13,960 nucleotides of DNA from JBDTGE01 sp050742975 (GCA_050742975.1 JBOGDQ010000336.1:1-13960), one strand, 5' to 3'; counted from the first letter of the stretch, positions 1-6,664 are shown. The notes: generated from the sequence alone by a model not told the origin. Numbers and translations: made by a program.

Positions 1-279
1 GTCGAGGTCCCTGGTGGCCAGCATGATCCAGCCGAAGGTGCCCTTTGCCATCATCTCGGCGATGGTGCGGCGCTCGGCGTCGGTGATGCCCGGGTCGGCT
101 GCCGGCGGCGCCAGGAGGATGGATGTACCCGGCTGGCCGGGCGGCCCGACCGTGATCCAGCGCATCTCGCCGGAACCGACGTCCTTGCGGACCTCGAAGC
201 CGAGGATGTCGCGGTAGAAGGCCAACGAGGCTTCCGGGTCGTCGTGCGGAAGGGGGGTCGTGTTGATCGTGATGTCCAT
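1..279 (-). CDS. VOC (glyoxalase/bleomycin-resistance fold) protein, C-terminus beyond left edge
   Basis: The frame opens with ATG at 279 and runs off the left edge after 93 codons, so the C-terminal end is missing. The start reads MDITINTTPLPHDDPEASL, followed by AFYRDILGFEVRKDVG and later TFGWIMLATRDLD. This is the typical VOC layout: a first beta strand, a helix containing 'AFYRDILGF', then strands, with a second beta-alpha-beta module beginning. VOC proteins include glyoxalase I, dioxygenases and antibiotic-binding resistance proteins. The metal-ligand pattern cannot be judged on a partial protein, so no substrate is assigned. It lies 5 nt downstream of the AraC-type gene on the same strand. 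No Shine-Dalgarno sequence is visible before the ATG, so translation may be coupled to the upstream gene. AraC-VOC pairs of this kind are, as I recall, common in actinobacteria. The family is secure; the function is not. Confidence 0.85.
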   Translation of the reverse strand, partial: MDITINTTPLPHDDPEASLAFYRDILGFEVRKDVGSGEMRWITVGPPGQPGTSILLAPPAADPGITDAERRTIAEMMAKGTFGWIMLATRDLD

Positions 280-284
280 AGCAA

Positions 285-734
285 TCACGCTAGTTGCCGC
301 TCCGTGACCCGCGCTTCTCGATTCCTGATCGGTCTGGTCACCTGCTTCGCGACGCACGGCGGCACCGCCGTCGTCGCACGGGTCGCCTCGCGCCGATAGG
401 TGCTGGGCGGGACGCCGACCAACTCGGTGAAGCGAGTGCTGAAGGTGCCCAGCGACGAGCAGCCGACCGCGAAGCAGACCTCGGTGACGCTGAGGTCGCC
501 GCGACGCAGCAGGGCCATCGCGCGCTCGATGCGCCGCGTCATCAGGTAGCCGTACGGCGCCTCGCCGTAGGCGAGCTTGAATTCTCGACTCAGATGGCCG
601 GCCGACATGTGCACGCCACGCGCGATCGCCTCGACGTCCAGCGGCTGCGCGTACTCCCGGTCGATCCGGTCGCGGACGCGGCGCAACCGCGCGAGGTCGC
701 GCAACTGCTGCTCCGCGGCGGAACTGCTGCTCAC
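285..734 (-). CDS. AraC-family transcriptional regulator, short form
   Basis: This is a short (149 aa) regulator that is almost entirely an AraC DNA-binding domain, without a large sugar- or ligand-binding N-terminal domain. Helix-turn-helix 1 is seen around IARGVHMSAGHLSREFK and helix-turn-helix 2 around VTEVCFAVGCSSLGTFSTRF, followed by the family signature FTELVGVPPSTYRR. The C-terminal tail (PPCVAKQVTRPIRNREA) is not part of the standard domain. I recall similar tails in actinobacterial relatives, so it may matter. GTG at 734 is chosen as start; TTG at 740 is in frame and would add two residues. Neither has a good ribosome-binding site, and the motif TTTGCAGG lies directly before the GTG, as it does before the divergent ArsR start. 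The VOC gene follows after 5 nt, so it is a likely target and operon partner. Confidence 0.85.
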   Translation of the reverse strand: MSSSSAAEQQLRDLARLRRVRDRIDREYAQPLDVEAIARGVHMSAGHLSREFKLAYGEAPYGYLMTRRIERAMALLRRGDLSVTEVCFAVGCSSLGTFSTRFTELVGVPPSTYRREATRATTAVPPCVAKQVTRPIRNREARVTERQLA

Positions 735-735
735 C

Positions 736-851
736 TGCAAAATCGTGCCACATCGCGAGGTTCAGCGCTCGAACCGTGCGGCAGGCGCTGATCATCGCAA
801 CATCGCCGAAGAGTATTTGCAAACAGTCCTTTGCAGAGATAGCTTTGCAGG
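736..851. promoter_or_regulatory. Divergent AraC/ArsR intergenic region with TTTGCA repeats and a probable leaderless arsR promoter
   Basis: On the plus strand TTTGCA occurs at 816-821, 830-835 and 844-849, exactly 14 bp apart, and a fourth copy lies on the minus strand at 736-741. A promoter fits over the array: -35 TTGCAA (817-822), 17 bp spacer, -10 TAGCTT (840-845; actinobacterial TANNNT form). A transcription start about 7 bp after the -10 would fall on or next to the ATG at 852. There is no Shine-Dalgarno sequence before that ATG, which agrees with a leaderless mRNA. The repeats cover the -35, the spacer and the start point, as expected for a repressor site, and autoregulation by the ArsR protein is the simplest inference. 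Nothing here shows which protein binds. Confidence 0.5.
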
Positions 852-1427
852 ATGGCGAAGCCGAAGACCTTCGAGATGGACGCAGCTGCGCTCAAGGCAC
901 TCGCGCACCCGCTGCGCGTCCACATCCTCCGCATCCTCGAACTGCGCGGTCGCGTGAGCGTCACCAGCCTGGCCGCCGAACTCGGCGAGACCACCGGATC
1001 GACCAGCTACCACCTTCGCCAGCTCGCCCGGCACGGCCTGGTTGAGCAGTGCGACGCGCCGACGGACGGCGGACGCCAGCGCTGGTGGCAGATGGCGGTC
1101 AGCCAGATCCACATGAAGGGGTTCGCGTTCCTCGAGAACACCGAAACGCGCGAGGCGGCCGGCTTCCTGCTGCGCGAGTTCCAGGCCGACCGCAGCCGCC
1201 GGCTGGCCAACTGGTTCGCGACCGTGACCGACTGGCCGGCGGCATGGCAGAAGGCGTCCAGCGACATGGACGGCCGGCTCGACCTGAACCCAAAGCAGGC
1301 TCGGGAACTCGCGGACGAGATGAAAGTACTCATCGACAAGTACCGAGCACTCAAGCCTGGTCGGGGCGCGCGCAAGGTGGACGTCCAGTACGCGATCTTC
1401 CCGTCCGACACGGGCGAACGGCCGTGA
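852..1427 (+). CDS. ArsR-family winged-helix transcriptional regulator
   Basis: This 191-residue DNA-binding regulator begins ATG at 852. Residues about 10-75 are an ArsR-type winged helix: ALAHPLRVHILRILELRG, then SVTSLAAELGETTGSTSYH and LRQLARHGLVEQ, with the recognition helix around TGSTSYHLRQLARHG, and a wing at GGRQRWW. The metal-binding CxC motif of true arsenic or cadmium sensors is absent, so sensing of an organic ligand, or no ligand, is more likely. The C-terminal ~110 residues are helical and lack a domain I recognise; ArsR-like regulators with such extensions often sit beside drug exporters. Its TGA overlaps the GTG of the MFS gene (GTGA), indicating translational coupling in one operon. 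It is expected to repress its own operon through the upstream TTTGCA repeats; this is inferred from position only. Confidence 0.9.
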   Translation: MAKPKTFEMDAAALKALAHPLRVHILRILELRGRVSVTSLAAELGETTGSTSYHLRQLARHGLVEQCDAPTDGGRQRWWQMAVSQIHMKGFAFLENTETREAAGFLLREFQADRSRRLANWFATVTDWPAAWQKASSDMDGRLDLNPKQARELADEMKVLIDKYRALKPGRGARKVDVQYAIFPSDTGERP

Positions 1428-2716
1428 AGCAGTTGGGTCCGGGGTTCTGGCGGCTCTACGCGAGCAGCGCGACGTCCAACCTGGCCGACGGCATCGGCCG
1501 CACCGCCCTGCCGCTGCTCGCGGCCTATTACACGCGCAGCCCCCTGCTGATCTCCGGGCTGGCCAGCCTCGCGTTCCTTCCGTGGCTGTTCTTTGCGCTG
1601 CCGAGCGGGGCGCTGGTCGATCGCGTCGACCGGCGGTACGCGATGGCCGCCGCCAACGCGGTCCGGGCCGTCGCGACCGCCGCGCTGGGCGTGCTCGTCC
1701 TGACCCACCTCGCGAACATCGTCGTGCTCTACACGATCGCGTTCGCCCTCGGCGTCGCCGAGACGGTGTACGACAGCGCGACGAGGGCGATCCTGGCCCA
1801 GGTCGTCACCACCGATCGGCTGGACTCGGCGAACGGCCTGCTCACCGTGGAGGAGACCCTCGGCCAGTCGTTCCTGGGTGCGACGATCGGCTCGGCCCTG
1901 TTCGCGTTCGCGGTGAGCGCGCCGTTCCTGCTCAACGCGAGCGGCTTCACGGTCGCGGCGGTTCTGATCCTCACCCTGCGCGGCCGCTTCCGCCCCACGC
2001 GCACCGCCGCCAAGGCCTCGGTCCGCGCCGACGTCGTCGAAGGCGTTCGCTGGCTCACGCGGCACCGGTTCCTGCGTGGGCTGACGCTCGTCTCGGCCGG
2101 CTCAGCGTTCGTCCAGAGCATGGGGACCGGCGTGCTCGTGCTGTACGTGCTGGAGATCCTGCGGCTGCCCGCGGGCGACTTCGGCTACGTCATGGTGGGG
2201 GCCGGGATCGGCTCGATCATCGGCGGCATCGCCACTCCCCTGCTGGCAACCCGGTTCGGCCGCGGACCGCTGCTCGTCATCGGCGCGGTGGTCAGCGCGG
2301 TCGGGGTGGCCGGCATGGGCATGACGCGCAACGGGTACATCGCGGTGATCCTTTTCGCGCTGTCCGGCGGCGGCGTCATGGTGTGGAACGTGCTCACCAT
2401 GTCGTTGCGGCAGGCGCTCATCCCGCAGGCGCTGTTTGGGAGGGTGCAGGGCGCCTACCGCACTGTGGTGTGGGGTGCGATCCCGCTGGGCTCGCTGGCA
2501 GGCGGCCTGCTGGCGAACGCGTTCGGGCTGCGGACGGTGTTCGTGGCCGCCGGCGCCGGACTGCTCGTCATGGCGGGCTTCCTATCGGTGCTGGTGCGAA
2601 CTCATCGCGACCAACTCGACGCCGAGCCGGTACCGCATCCCGATCTCGGGACGGTGGAGGACGCGCTCGCCGGTGCTACCGCGCCAGGCAGTGCCGGCGT
2701 AGCAGGTCAGCGGTGA
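1424..2716 (+). CDS. MFS transporter, probable drug/metabolite exporter
   Basis: This is a 430-residue integral membrane protein with about 12 hydrophobic segments. The GTG at 1424 overlaps the ArsR stop by 4 nt, and the following residues (KQLGPGFWRLYASSATSNLA) match the usual N-terminus of MFS_3-type exporters. The loop between helices 2 and 3 carries the MFS motif-A-like stretch PSGALVDRVDRRYAM. A positively charged central loop (LRGRFRPTRTAAKASVRAD) separates the two six-helix halves, and the C-terminal ~35 residues are cytoplasmic and acidic/proline-rich. Family members export antibiotics, siderophores or other small molecules by proton antiport. The substrate cannot be read from sequence. 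Coupling to the ArsR regulator suggests induction by the exported compound. The last 41 nt overlap the 3' end of the convergent hydrolase gene. Confidence 0.9.
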   Translation: MKQLGPGFWRLYASSATSNLADGIGRTALPLLAAYYTRSPLLISGLASLAFLPWLFFALPSGALVDRVDRRYAMAAANAVRAVATAALGVLVLTHLANIVVLYTIAFALGVAETVYDSATRAILAQVVTTDRLDSANGLLTVEETLGQSFLGATIGSALFAFAVSAPFLLNASGFTVAAVLILTLRGRFRPTRTAAKASVRADVVEGVRWLTRHRFLRGLTLVSAGSAFVQSMGTGVLVLYVLEILRLPAGDFGYVMVGAGIGSIIGGIATPLLATRFGRGPLLVIGAVVSAVGVAGMGMTRNGYIAVILFALSGGGVMVWNVLTMSLRQALIPQALFGRVQGAYRTVVWGAIPLGSLAGGLLANAFGLRTVFVAAGAGLLVMAGFLSVLVRTHRDQLDAEPVPHPDLGTVEDALAGATAPGSAGVAGQR

Positions 2717-3467
2717 CTGCGGGCTGCTCCCACCAGAACAGGTGGCCCACGTCCGCCAAAGTGTGCAGCGTCGCCCCGGGAATCAGGCGGGCGATCTGGA
2801 CCCCGTTGCTGTAGAGAAGCATCTCGTCCACCGTGCCGTGCACGACCAGCGTCGGCGCGCTCACCGACGGCAGCCGCTCGCTCGTGTCATGCACCAGCGA
2901 CGCCTGTATCTGACGCAGCGGCACCGGGACTCGCACCGACAGGCTGGTGTGCTTGAACGGCGCGAAGTGCGAGTCGTCCGCGCGGAACGCCGGTGACAGA
3001 TTCGCCTCGTACGCAGCGCGGATAGCGAGCTCCGCGCTTCCGGTGTTCATCCCGGCCACCATGCGCGCCGGCCCGGGAGCGGCCAGGCTCGAGCCCGCTC
3101 CCCCGGCGTAGGTGCAGCCGAGGACGAGAGTGCGGACCCGATCGGGCTGGGCGAGCACGAGTTCCTGCGCGATCATGCCGCCCATCGAGATGCCCATGAC
3201 GTGCGCGCTGTCCCAACCGAGCCGATCGAGCAGGTCGGCTGCGTCGGCGGCGAGGTCGGCGATGGTGAACTGCCCCGGGACATCTGTGCTGTCGCCGATA
3301 CCGCGGTGGTCGTACGTCACGACGTCGAAGTCGCGCTCGAGCCGGCCGAGCAGCGGCTCGCCCCACAGCGCATGATGACCGGCCATGCCCTGGATCAGCA
3401 GCAGCGGTGCGCCGCTCCCCCGCCGCTCGTAGTACAGGCCGCGATCGCCGAGTTCGGCGCGCGGCAC
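2676..3467 (-). CDS. Alpha/beta-fold hydrolase
   Basis: This is a 263-residue cytoplasmic enzyme of the alpha/beta hydrolase superfamily. GTG at 3467 is chosen because GAGAGG lies 8 nt upstream and the first strand (GDRGLYYERRGSG) follows directly. The open frame continues upstream into non-homologous sequence opposite the next gene. The nucleophile elbow is GISMGG with Ser94; the likely acid is Asp214 (HGTVDEML) and the base His242 (DVGHLFWWEQP). The strand-3 loop reads LLLIQGMAGHHALW, a variant of the usual HG oxyanion motif. DYDHRGIGDS-type and FTIADLAADAADLLD segments match the 3-oxoadipate enol-lactonase/esterase branch. Substrate is unknown; esterases, lactonases and haloperoxidase-like enzymes share this pattern. 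It is monocistronic, overlapping the convergent MFS gene by 41 nt and divergent from the gene at 3642. Confidence 0.88.
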   Translation of the reverse strand: MPRAELGDRGLYYERRGSGAPLLLIQGMAGHHALWGEPLLGRLERDFDVVTYDHRGIGDSTDVPGQFTIADLAADAADLLDRLGWDSAHVMGISMGGMIAQELVLAQPDRVRTLVLGCTYAGGAGSSLAAPGPARMVAGMNTGSAELAIRAAYEANLSPAFRADDSHFAPFKHTSLSVRVPVPLRQIQASLVHDTSERLPSVSAPTLVVHGTVDEMLLYSNGVQIARLIPGATLHTLADVGHLFWWEQPAVTADLLRRHCLAR

Positions 3468-3641
3468 GATCAGAGCCTCTCGATCATCATCACGTTGGCC
3501 TGCCCGCCGGCTCGCACCTCGTCTGCGGGCTGTGAACTCGCAATAGCCGGCCCCTCGGGCCAGGCCGGCCGTACGTACCCTGGATACCGAGCCAGACTCG
3601 CGTAACCCGCCCGACAGCCCGCCTAGCGATGAGGAGCCTGC

Positions 3642-4265
3642 GTGAGTGACTTCCCGGATCCCGACTACGTGCCGGTGGACCACTCGCGCCGGCGCGCACT
3701 GTGGGGTCTGGCCGTCCTCGGCTGCCTGGCTCTGATCATCGGCGGCCTGATGGTGCTGCTGGGCAGCGGGTCCGGCGCGAAGAAGAAGGACAACATCGGG
3801 CTCGACGGCCCAGCCGTCACGACGATCAGCACGCCGAGTTCGACGAACACCGAAACCCACCGAACGACCGGCGCTGCCACGACGCACACCTCGACGACAC
3901 CCAGTTCGCACCCGCGGACGGGTAATCCGTGCACGACCGGCTCGAGCTGCACGGTCGACGGAGACGGCGGCTTGGTGGCCCAGCTGAACGTCTATCGCGC
4001 CAAGCACGGACAGCAAGCGGTGCCCGGCAAGGTGAGCAGCCAGGCTCAGAAGTGCGCGCTGGCCAAGGGAAACGGCCCCAACTGCGCTCCGCACTGGATC
4101 GTGACCGTCTCGCCGACACAGGACGGTGCGACGGCGCTGGGCAAGATGGCGAGCTTCAACGGCAAGTGGCTGCTGGACAGCAAGATCTCCTCCGTTGACG
4201 TGGGCTGGGCCTACAGCGGCGGGTCGTACCAGTGCGTGATCCTGAAGACGCTCACGACCGACTGA
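3642..4265 (+). CDS. Membrane-anchored protein with degenerate CAP/SCP-like extracellular domain
   Basis: This 207-residue protein has a GTG start preceded by a clear GAGGAG ribosome-binding site (3631-3636) 5 nt upstream. A short cytoplasmic N-terminus ends in basic residues (HSRRR, 14-18), followed by one membrane helix at about 19-41. There is no lipobox cysteine, so the helix is probably an uncleaved anchor with the rest outside. Residues 55-95 are a Thr/Ser-rich linker. Residues 109-204 resemble a shortened CAP domain: LVAQLNVYRAKHGQ matches the first CAP helix, and VDVGWAYSGGSYQCVILKT its final strands. The His/Glu residues of the canonical CAP cavity are not evident, and the domain is about 40 residues shorter than usual. 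Five cysteines lie outside the membrane and could form disulfides. CAP assignment is by eye and moderate; function unknown. Confidence 0.75.
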   Translation: MSDFPDPDYVPVDHSRRRALWGLAVLGCLALIIGGLMVLLGSGSGAKKKDNIGLDGPAVTTISTPSSTNTETHRTTGAATTHTSTTPSSHPRTGNPCTTGSSCTVDGDGGLVAQLNVYRAKHGQQAVPGKVSSQAQKCALAKGNGPNCAPHWIVTVSPTQDGATALGKMASFNGKWLLDSKISSVDVGWAYSGGSYQCVILKTLTTD

Positions 4266-4340
4266 GTGCGGCGATGCCACCCACGACGCGTTGATCTCCG
4301 CCGCGGCGCGCACGAGCGCATTGAATGCCACGGGGTGCGG

Positions 4341-5270
4341 TCAACTCGCCAGCGCGGCGTACGCCTTCGCGACCTCGGTACCGAGTCGCGCGTTGTTCTT
4401 CACCAGGGCGATGTTGGCGGTCAGGCTGGCGCCGCCGGTGATTTCGACGATTCGGCCGAGCAGGAAAGGTGTTGCCTCGTTGCCGTGGATGTCGCGTGCC
4501 TGCATGTCGGCGATGGCCTGATCGATGATCGCGTTGATCTCGTTCGCCGGGATCTCGTCCGTGGCCGGGATCGGGTTCACGACTGCGATGCCGCCGGCGA
4601 TGCCCAGGTTCCACTTGGCTGCCATCACGGCGGCGATCTCGTCGGGGTTGTCGGCCCGCATGGGCGCCTGGTGTCCGCTCGACCGCGAGAAGAATGCGGG
4701 GAACTCGTTGGTGCGGTAGGCCAGCACGGGGACACTCAGGGTCTCCAGGGTTTCCAGGGTGAGGCCGATGTCCAGGATGCTCTTCACCCCGGCCGAAACC
4801 ACGGTGACGTCGGTCAGGGACAGCTCGGTGAGGTCGGCGCTGGTGTCGAAGGTCAGCGGGGCGCCGCGGTGGACGCCGCCCAGGCCGCCGGTGACGAAGA
4901 CGCTGATCCCGGCGAGCGCGGCCAGCCGCATGGTGGCGGCGACCGTGGTGGCGCCGTGGCTGCCGCGGGCGATGACGTAGGGCAGGTCACGGACGCTGGT
5001 CTTGGTGACGTCCGGGCTCGTGGCGAGCAGTTCGAGGGCATCCGGTCCCAGACCGATGTGCGGACGGCCGTCGAGAACGGCGATGGTGGCCGGGACCGCA
5101 CCGCCGTCGCGGATGATCTGTTCGACTTCGGTGGCCATCGTGACGTTCTGGGGGTAGGGCATCCCATGGCTGATGATCGTGCTCTCGAGCGCGACGACGG
5201 GGGTGCCCTCGTGCAGGGCCTGGGCCACTTCCTCGGTGAGGGCGAGGGAGGGATGGGGCGTGGTGGTCAT
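4341..5270 (-). CDS. psuG: Pseudouridine-5'-phosphate glycosidase
   Basis: The enzyme cleaves the C-C glycosidic bond of pseudouridine 5'-phosphate to give uracil and ribose 5-phosphate (EC 4.2.1.70) in the cytoplasm. The 309-residue protein matches the family along its whole length: ALESTIISHGMPYPQN, GVTKTSVRDLP-like and GGLGGVHRG segments, VVSAGVKSILDIGLTLE, YRTNEFPAFFSRSSG and the C-terminal EITGGASLTANIALVKNN. From knowledge of the E. coli enzyme, the active-site Glu31, Lys93 and covalent Lys166 correspond here to Glu29, Lys90 and Lys163, all present. ATG at 5270 is chosen: AGGAG lies 9 nt upstream, overlapping the kinase stop codon, whereas an in-frame TTG at 5279 directly abuts it. It follows the kinase gene by 12 nt, so the two form one operon and act in sequence. 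No nucleoside transporter gene is adjacent. Confidence 0.95.
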   Translation of the reverse strand: MTTTPHPSLALTEEVAQALHEGTPVVALESTIISHGMPYPQNVTMATEVEQIIRDGGAVPATIAVLDGRPHIGLGPDALELLATSPDVTKTSVRDLPYVIARGSHGATTVAATMRLAALAGISVFVTGGLGGVHRGAPLTFDTSADLTELSLTDVTVVSAGVKSILDIGLTLETLETLSVPVLAYRTNEFPAFFSRSSGHQAPMRADNPDEIAAVMAAKWNLGIAGGIAVVNPIPATDEIPANEINAIIDQAIADMQARDIHGNEATPFLLGRIVEITGGASLTANIALVKNNARLGTEVAKAYAALAS

Positions 5271-5282
5271 GGAAGGCAACTC

Positions 5283-6392
5283 CTAGCTGAGTGGTTCGAG
5301 TACGGATTGGACCAGTCGCGGCGTGAGATCAGCGCGGACGGTTTGGGGGCTGGCGATGGTCAGGGCAGCGGCCGCGTGTCCGAATCTCGCGGCATCCACC
5401 GGCTCCATTCCCTTCAGCAGGGCATGGCAGAAGGCTGCGAGCATCGAATCACCGGCACCGGTCACGTCCTCGACGGTGGCCGACACGGCCGCAATGAAGG
5501 TGGCGTCGGCCGATGCGCTGCTGAGCAGGGATCCCTTCTCGCCGAGTCGGATCCAGACATGCTCCACGCCGCGTTCGTGCAGGCTGTCAGCGGCCACGCG
5601 CAGTTGCCGGTCGGTGCGGGCTGCCAGGCCGGTCAGTGCGGTGAGCTCGTCCCGATTAGGCGTCACGGCGTAGAGCGGCCGGTCTGCGGTGATGAATGTC
5701 GTGAGCGGCTTCGCTTTGGGCACGCTGACCGGCTCCAGGATGGTCCGGACGTCCGCGGCGCAGGCCAGGTCAAGTGCGTGCTCGAGCGAGGCCGGGGCGA
5801 GGTTGCCGTCGAGGACGACCAGGCCGGCGGTGGCGATGACGTCGCGTGCCGTGTTGATGTGGGCCGGGCGCAGCTCGTCGGTGGCGGCCATGTCGGCGAC
5901 GGCCAGGACAAGTTCTCCGTCGGAATCCAGGACCGCTGTGTAGGTGCCGGTCGGCAGGTCGGTGCGGTGGACGAACTCCACCCGAACACCGGCAGCGGAC
6001 GTCTGGGCCAGCAGATTCTCCCCCAAGGCATCGCGGCCGACGGCGGCGATCAGGTGGGTGCGCGTACCGAGCCGGGCCAGGTTCTCGGCTACATTTCGGC
6101 CCACCCCGCCTGGAGCCATCGAGCAGTGACCCGGGTTGCTGGTGCGCGCAGCGGCGGGCGCCGCGCTGCGTGCCTTCACATCAACGTTGGCCCCGCCGAT
6201 GACGACCACGCCCGGCTCCTCGCTGAGCATGTAGCCCCGGCCGAGGATGACCCCCTTCCTGGCCAGGTTCGACAGGTGCACGTTCACCGCCGACCGCGTG
6301 GTGCTGAGCCGCTCGGCGATCGCCGCGGAACCGATCATCGGGTCGTGGCGCAGGAGCGCGACGATCTGCTGCTCACGGTCGGTCAGGTTCAC
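5283..6392 (-). CDS. psuK: HTH-PfkB fusion kinase, probable pseudouridine kinase
   Basis: This 369-residue protein probably phosphorylates pseudouridine to pseudouridine 5'-phosphate with ATP, feeding psuG downstream. Residues 1-55 are a MarR/Lrp-like helix-turn-helix (LTDREQQIVALLRHDP, then SAAIAERLSTTRSAVNVHL). Residues 61-360 are a PfkB ribokinase-fold domain: VVVIGGANVDV at the start, PfkB signature 1 around GGVGRNVAENLARLG (95-109), and signature 2 DVTGAGDSMLAAF (309-321) with the expected catalytic base Asp315. E. coli YeiI has the same HTH-kinase architecture, whereas PsuK/YeiC lacks the HTH. The start is GTG at 6392; no ribosome-binding site precedes it and a promoter fits immediately upstream, suggesting a leaderless mRNA. 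The fused HTH could let the protein regulate its own operon. The kinase family is certain and the pseudouridine specificity rests mainly on psuG. Confidence 0.9.
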   Translation of the reverse strand: MNLTDREQQIVALLRHDPMIGSAAIAERLSTTRSAVNVHLSNLARKGVILGRGYMLSEEPGVVVIGGANVDVKARSAAPAAARTSNPGHCSMAPGGVGRNVAENLARLGTRTHLIAAVGRDALGENLLAQTSAAGVRVEFVHRTDLPTGTYTAVLDSDGELVLAVADMAATDELRPAHINTARDVIATAGLVVLDGNLAPASLEHALDLACAADVRTILEPVSVPKAKPLTTFITADRPLYAVTPNRDELTALTGLAARTDRQLRVAADSLHERGVEHVWIRLGEKGSLLSSASADATFIAAVSATVEDVTGAGDSMLAAFCHALLKGMEPVDAARFGHAAAALTIASPQTVRADLTPRLVQSVLEPLS

Positions 6393-6430
6393 GCTTGCTA
6401 TAGTAAGGCAACCTTAGCCTAATAAGCAAG
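6393..6430 (-). promoter_or_regulatory. psuK-psuG promoter with palindromic operator, probably leaderless
   Basis: Read on the minus strand, a -35 TTGCTT (6429-6424), 18 bp spacer and -10 TACTAT (6405-6400) place transcription start about 8 nt further on, at the GTG start codon (6392). The spacer and -10 edge contain the perfect inverted repeat TAAGG-N3-CCTTA (6404-6416). An outer inverted repeat CTTGCT (6394-6399) / AGCAAG (6425-6430) brackets it, though the two are offset by 2 bp. The 19 bp at 6404-6422 also match about 12 of 19 positions of the DtxR/IdeR iron box as I remember it, which is suggestive only. Candidate binders are the HTH of the kinase itself or an iron regulator. Confidence 0.5.
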
Positions 6431-6557
6431 TGGTCACGCCGGGGCACGGGCCGGTTGTCAGCAGCGCGGCGCCTGTGGGATCGACGAGCCAGGGTGCGTG
6501 CCCCGCGCGCACTTCATGGATCCTCGCGGCGGGTCGCGGCAGCTCCCCCGAGACTGT

Positions 6558-6612
6558 TGTCAGCTCTTCTGACATCATGGCTGACCGTGCCAGCGTGTCA
6601 GTAAGTCTGACA
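6558..6612. promoter_or_regulatory. Twin 17-bp palindromes TGTCAG-N5-CTGACA
   Basis: Two copies of the same inverted repeat occur at 6558-6574 and 6596-6612. Both have the six-base arms TGTCAG and CTGACA with a 5-bp spacer ending in T, and their centres are 38 bp apart. They lie in the 272-bp divergent region between psuK (minus) and the propeller gene (plus), nearer the latter, whose GTG is 53 bases beyond the second copy. The arrangement is that of a two-site operator for a dimeric regulator. I do not recognise the family from the motif, and a convincing promoter for the plus-strand gene could not be placed. Confidence 0.6.
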
Positions 6613-6631
6613 AACCCACACCTCGGACGGA

Positions 6632-6659
6632 CATCATCCCGGCGAGCGGGGCGATGATG
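6632..6659 (+). other. Inverted repeat just upstream of a start codon
   Basis: CATCATC (6632-6638) and GATGATG (6653-6659) are perfect reverse complements separated by 14 G/C-rich bases, ending 5 nt before the GTG at 6665. If transcribed, this could fold over the ribosome-entry region of that gene, which has no clear Shine-Dalgarno sequence. It is only a 7-bp stem with a large loop, so it may be chance. Confidence 0.25.
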
Positions 6660-6664
6660 GTCGG

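Noticed and set aside
1007..2065. Long minus-strand open frame opposite the ArsR and MFS genes
   Set aside because: Low-complexity Arg/Glu/Gln translation without recognisable motifs; it is an antisense shadow of confidently identified genes.
3468..4331. Upstream extension of the alpha/beta hydrolase frame
   Set aside because: The frame stays open but the added sequence has no homology signal and runs opposite the CAP-like gene. GTG at 3467 has a ribosome-binding site and matches the fold's first strand.
4266..4340. Terminator between the CAP-like gene and psuG
   Set aside because: The 75-bp convergent gap has some G/C-rich symmetry around CCGCCGCGGCG but no convincing stem of useful length.
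4266..6422. Very long plus-strand open frame (718 codons) opposite psuG and psuK
   Set aside because: The minus strand encodes two full, well-conserved enzymes here. The plus-strand translation is rich in Gly, Asp, Arg and His with no domain, as expected for the complement of high-GC genes.
6430..6657. Small plus-strand open frame between psuK and the propeller gene
   Set aside because: 75 codons with no motif, no ribosome-binding site and overlapping the twin palindromes; better explained as a regulatory region.
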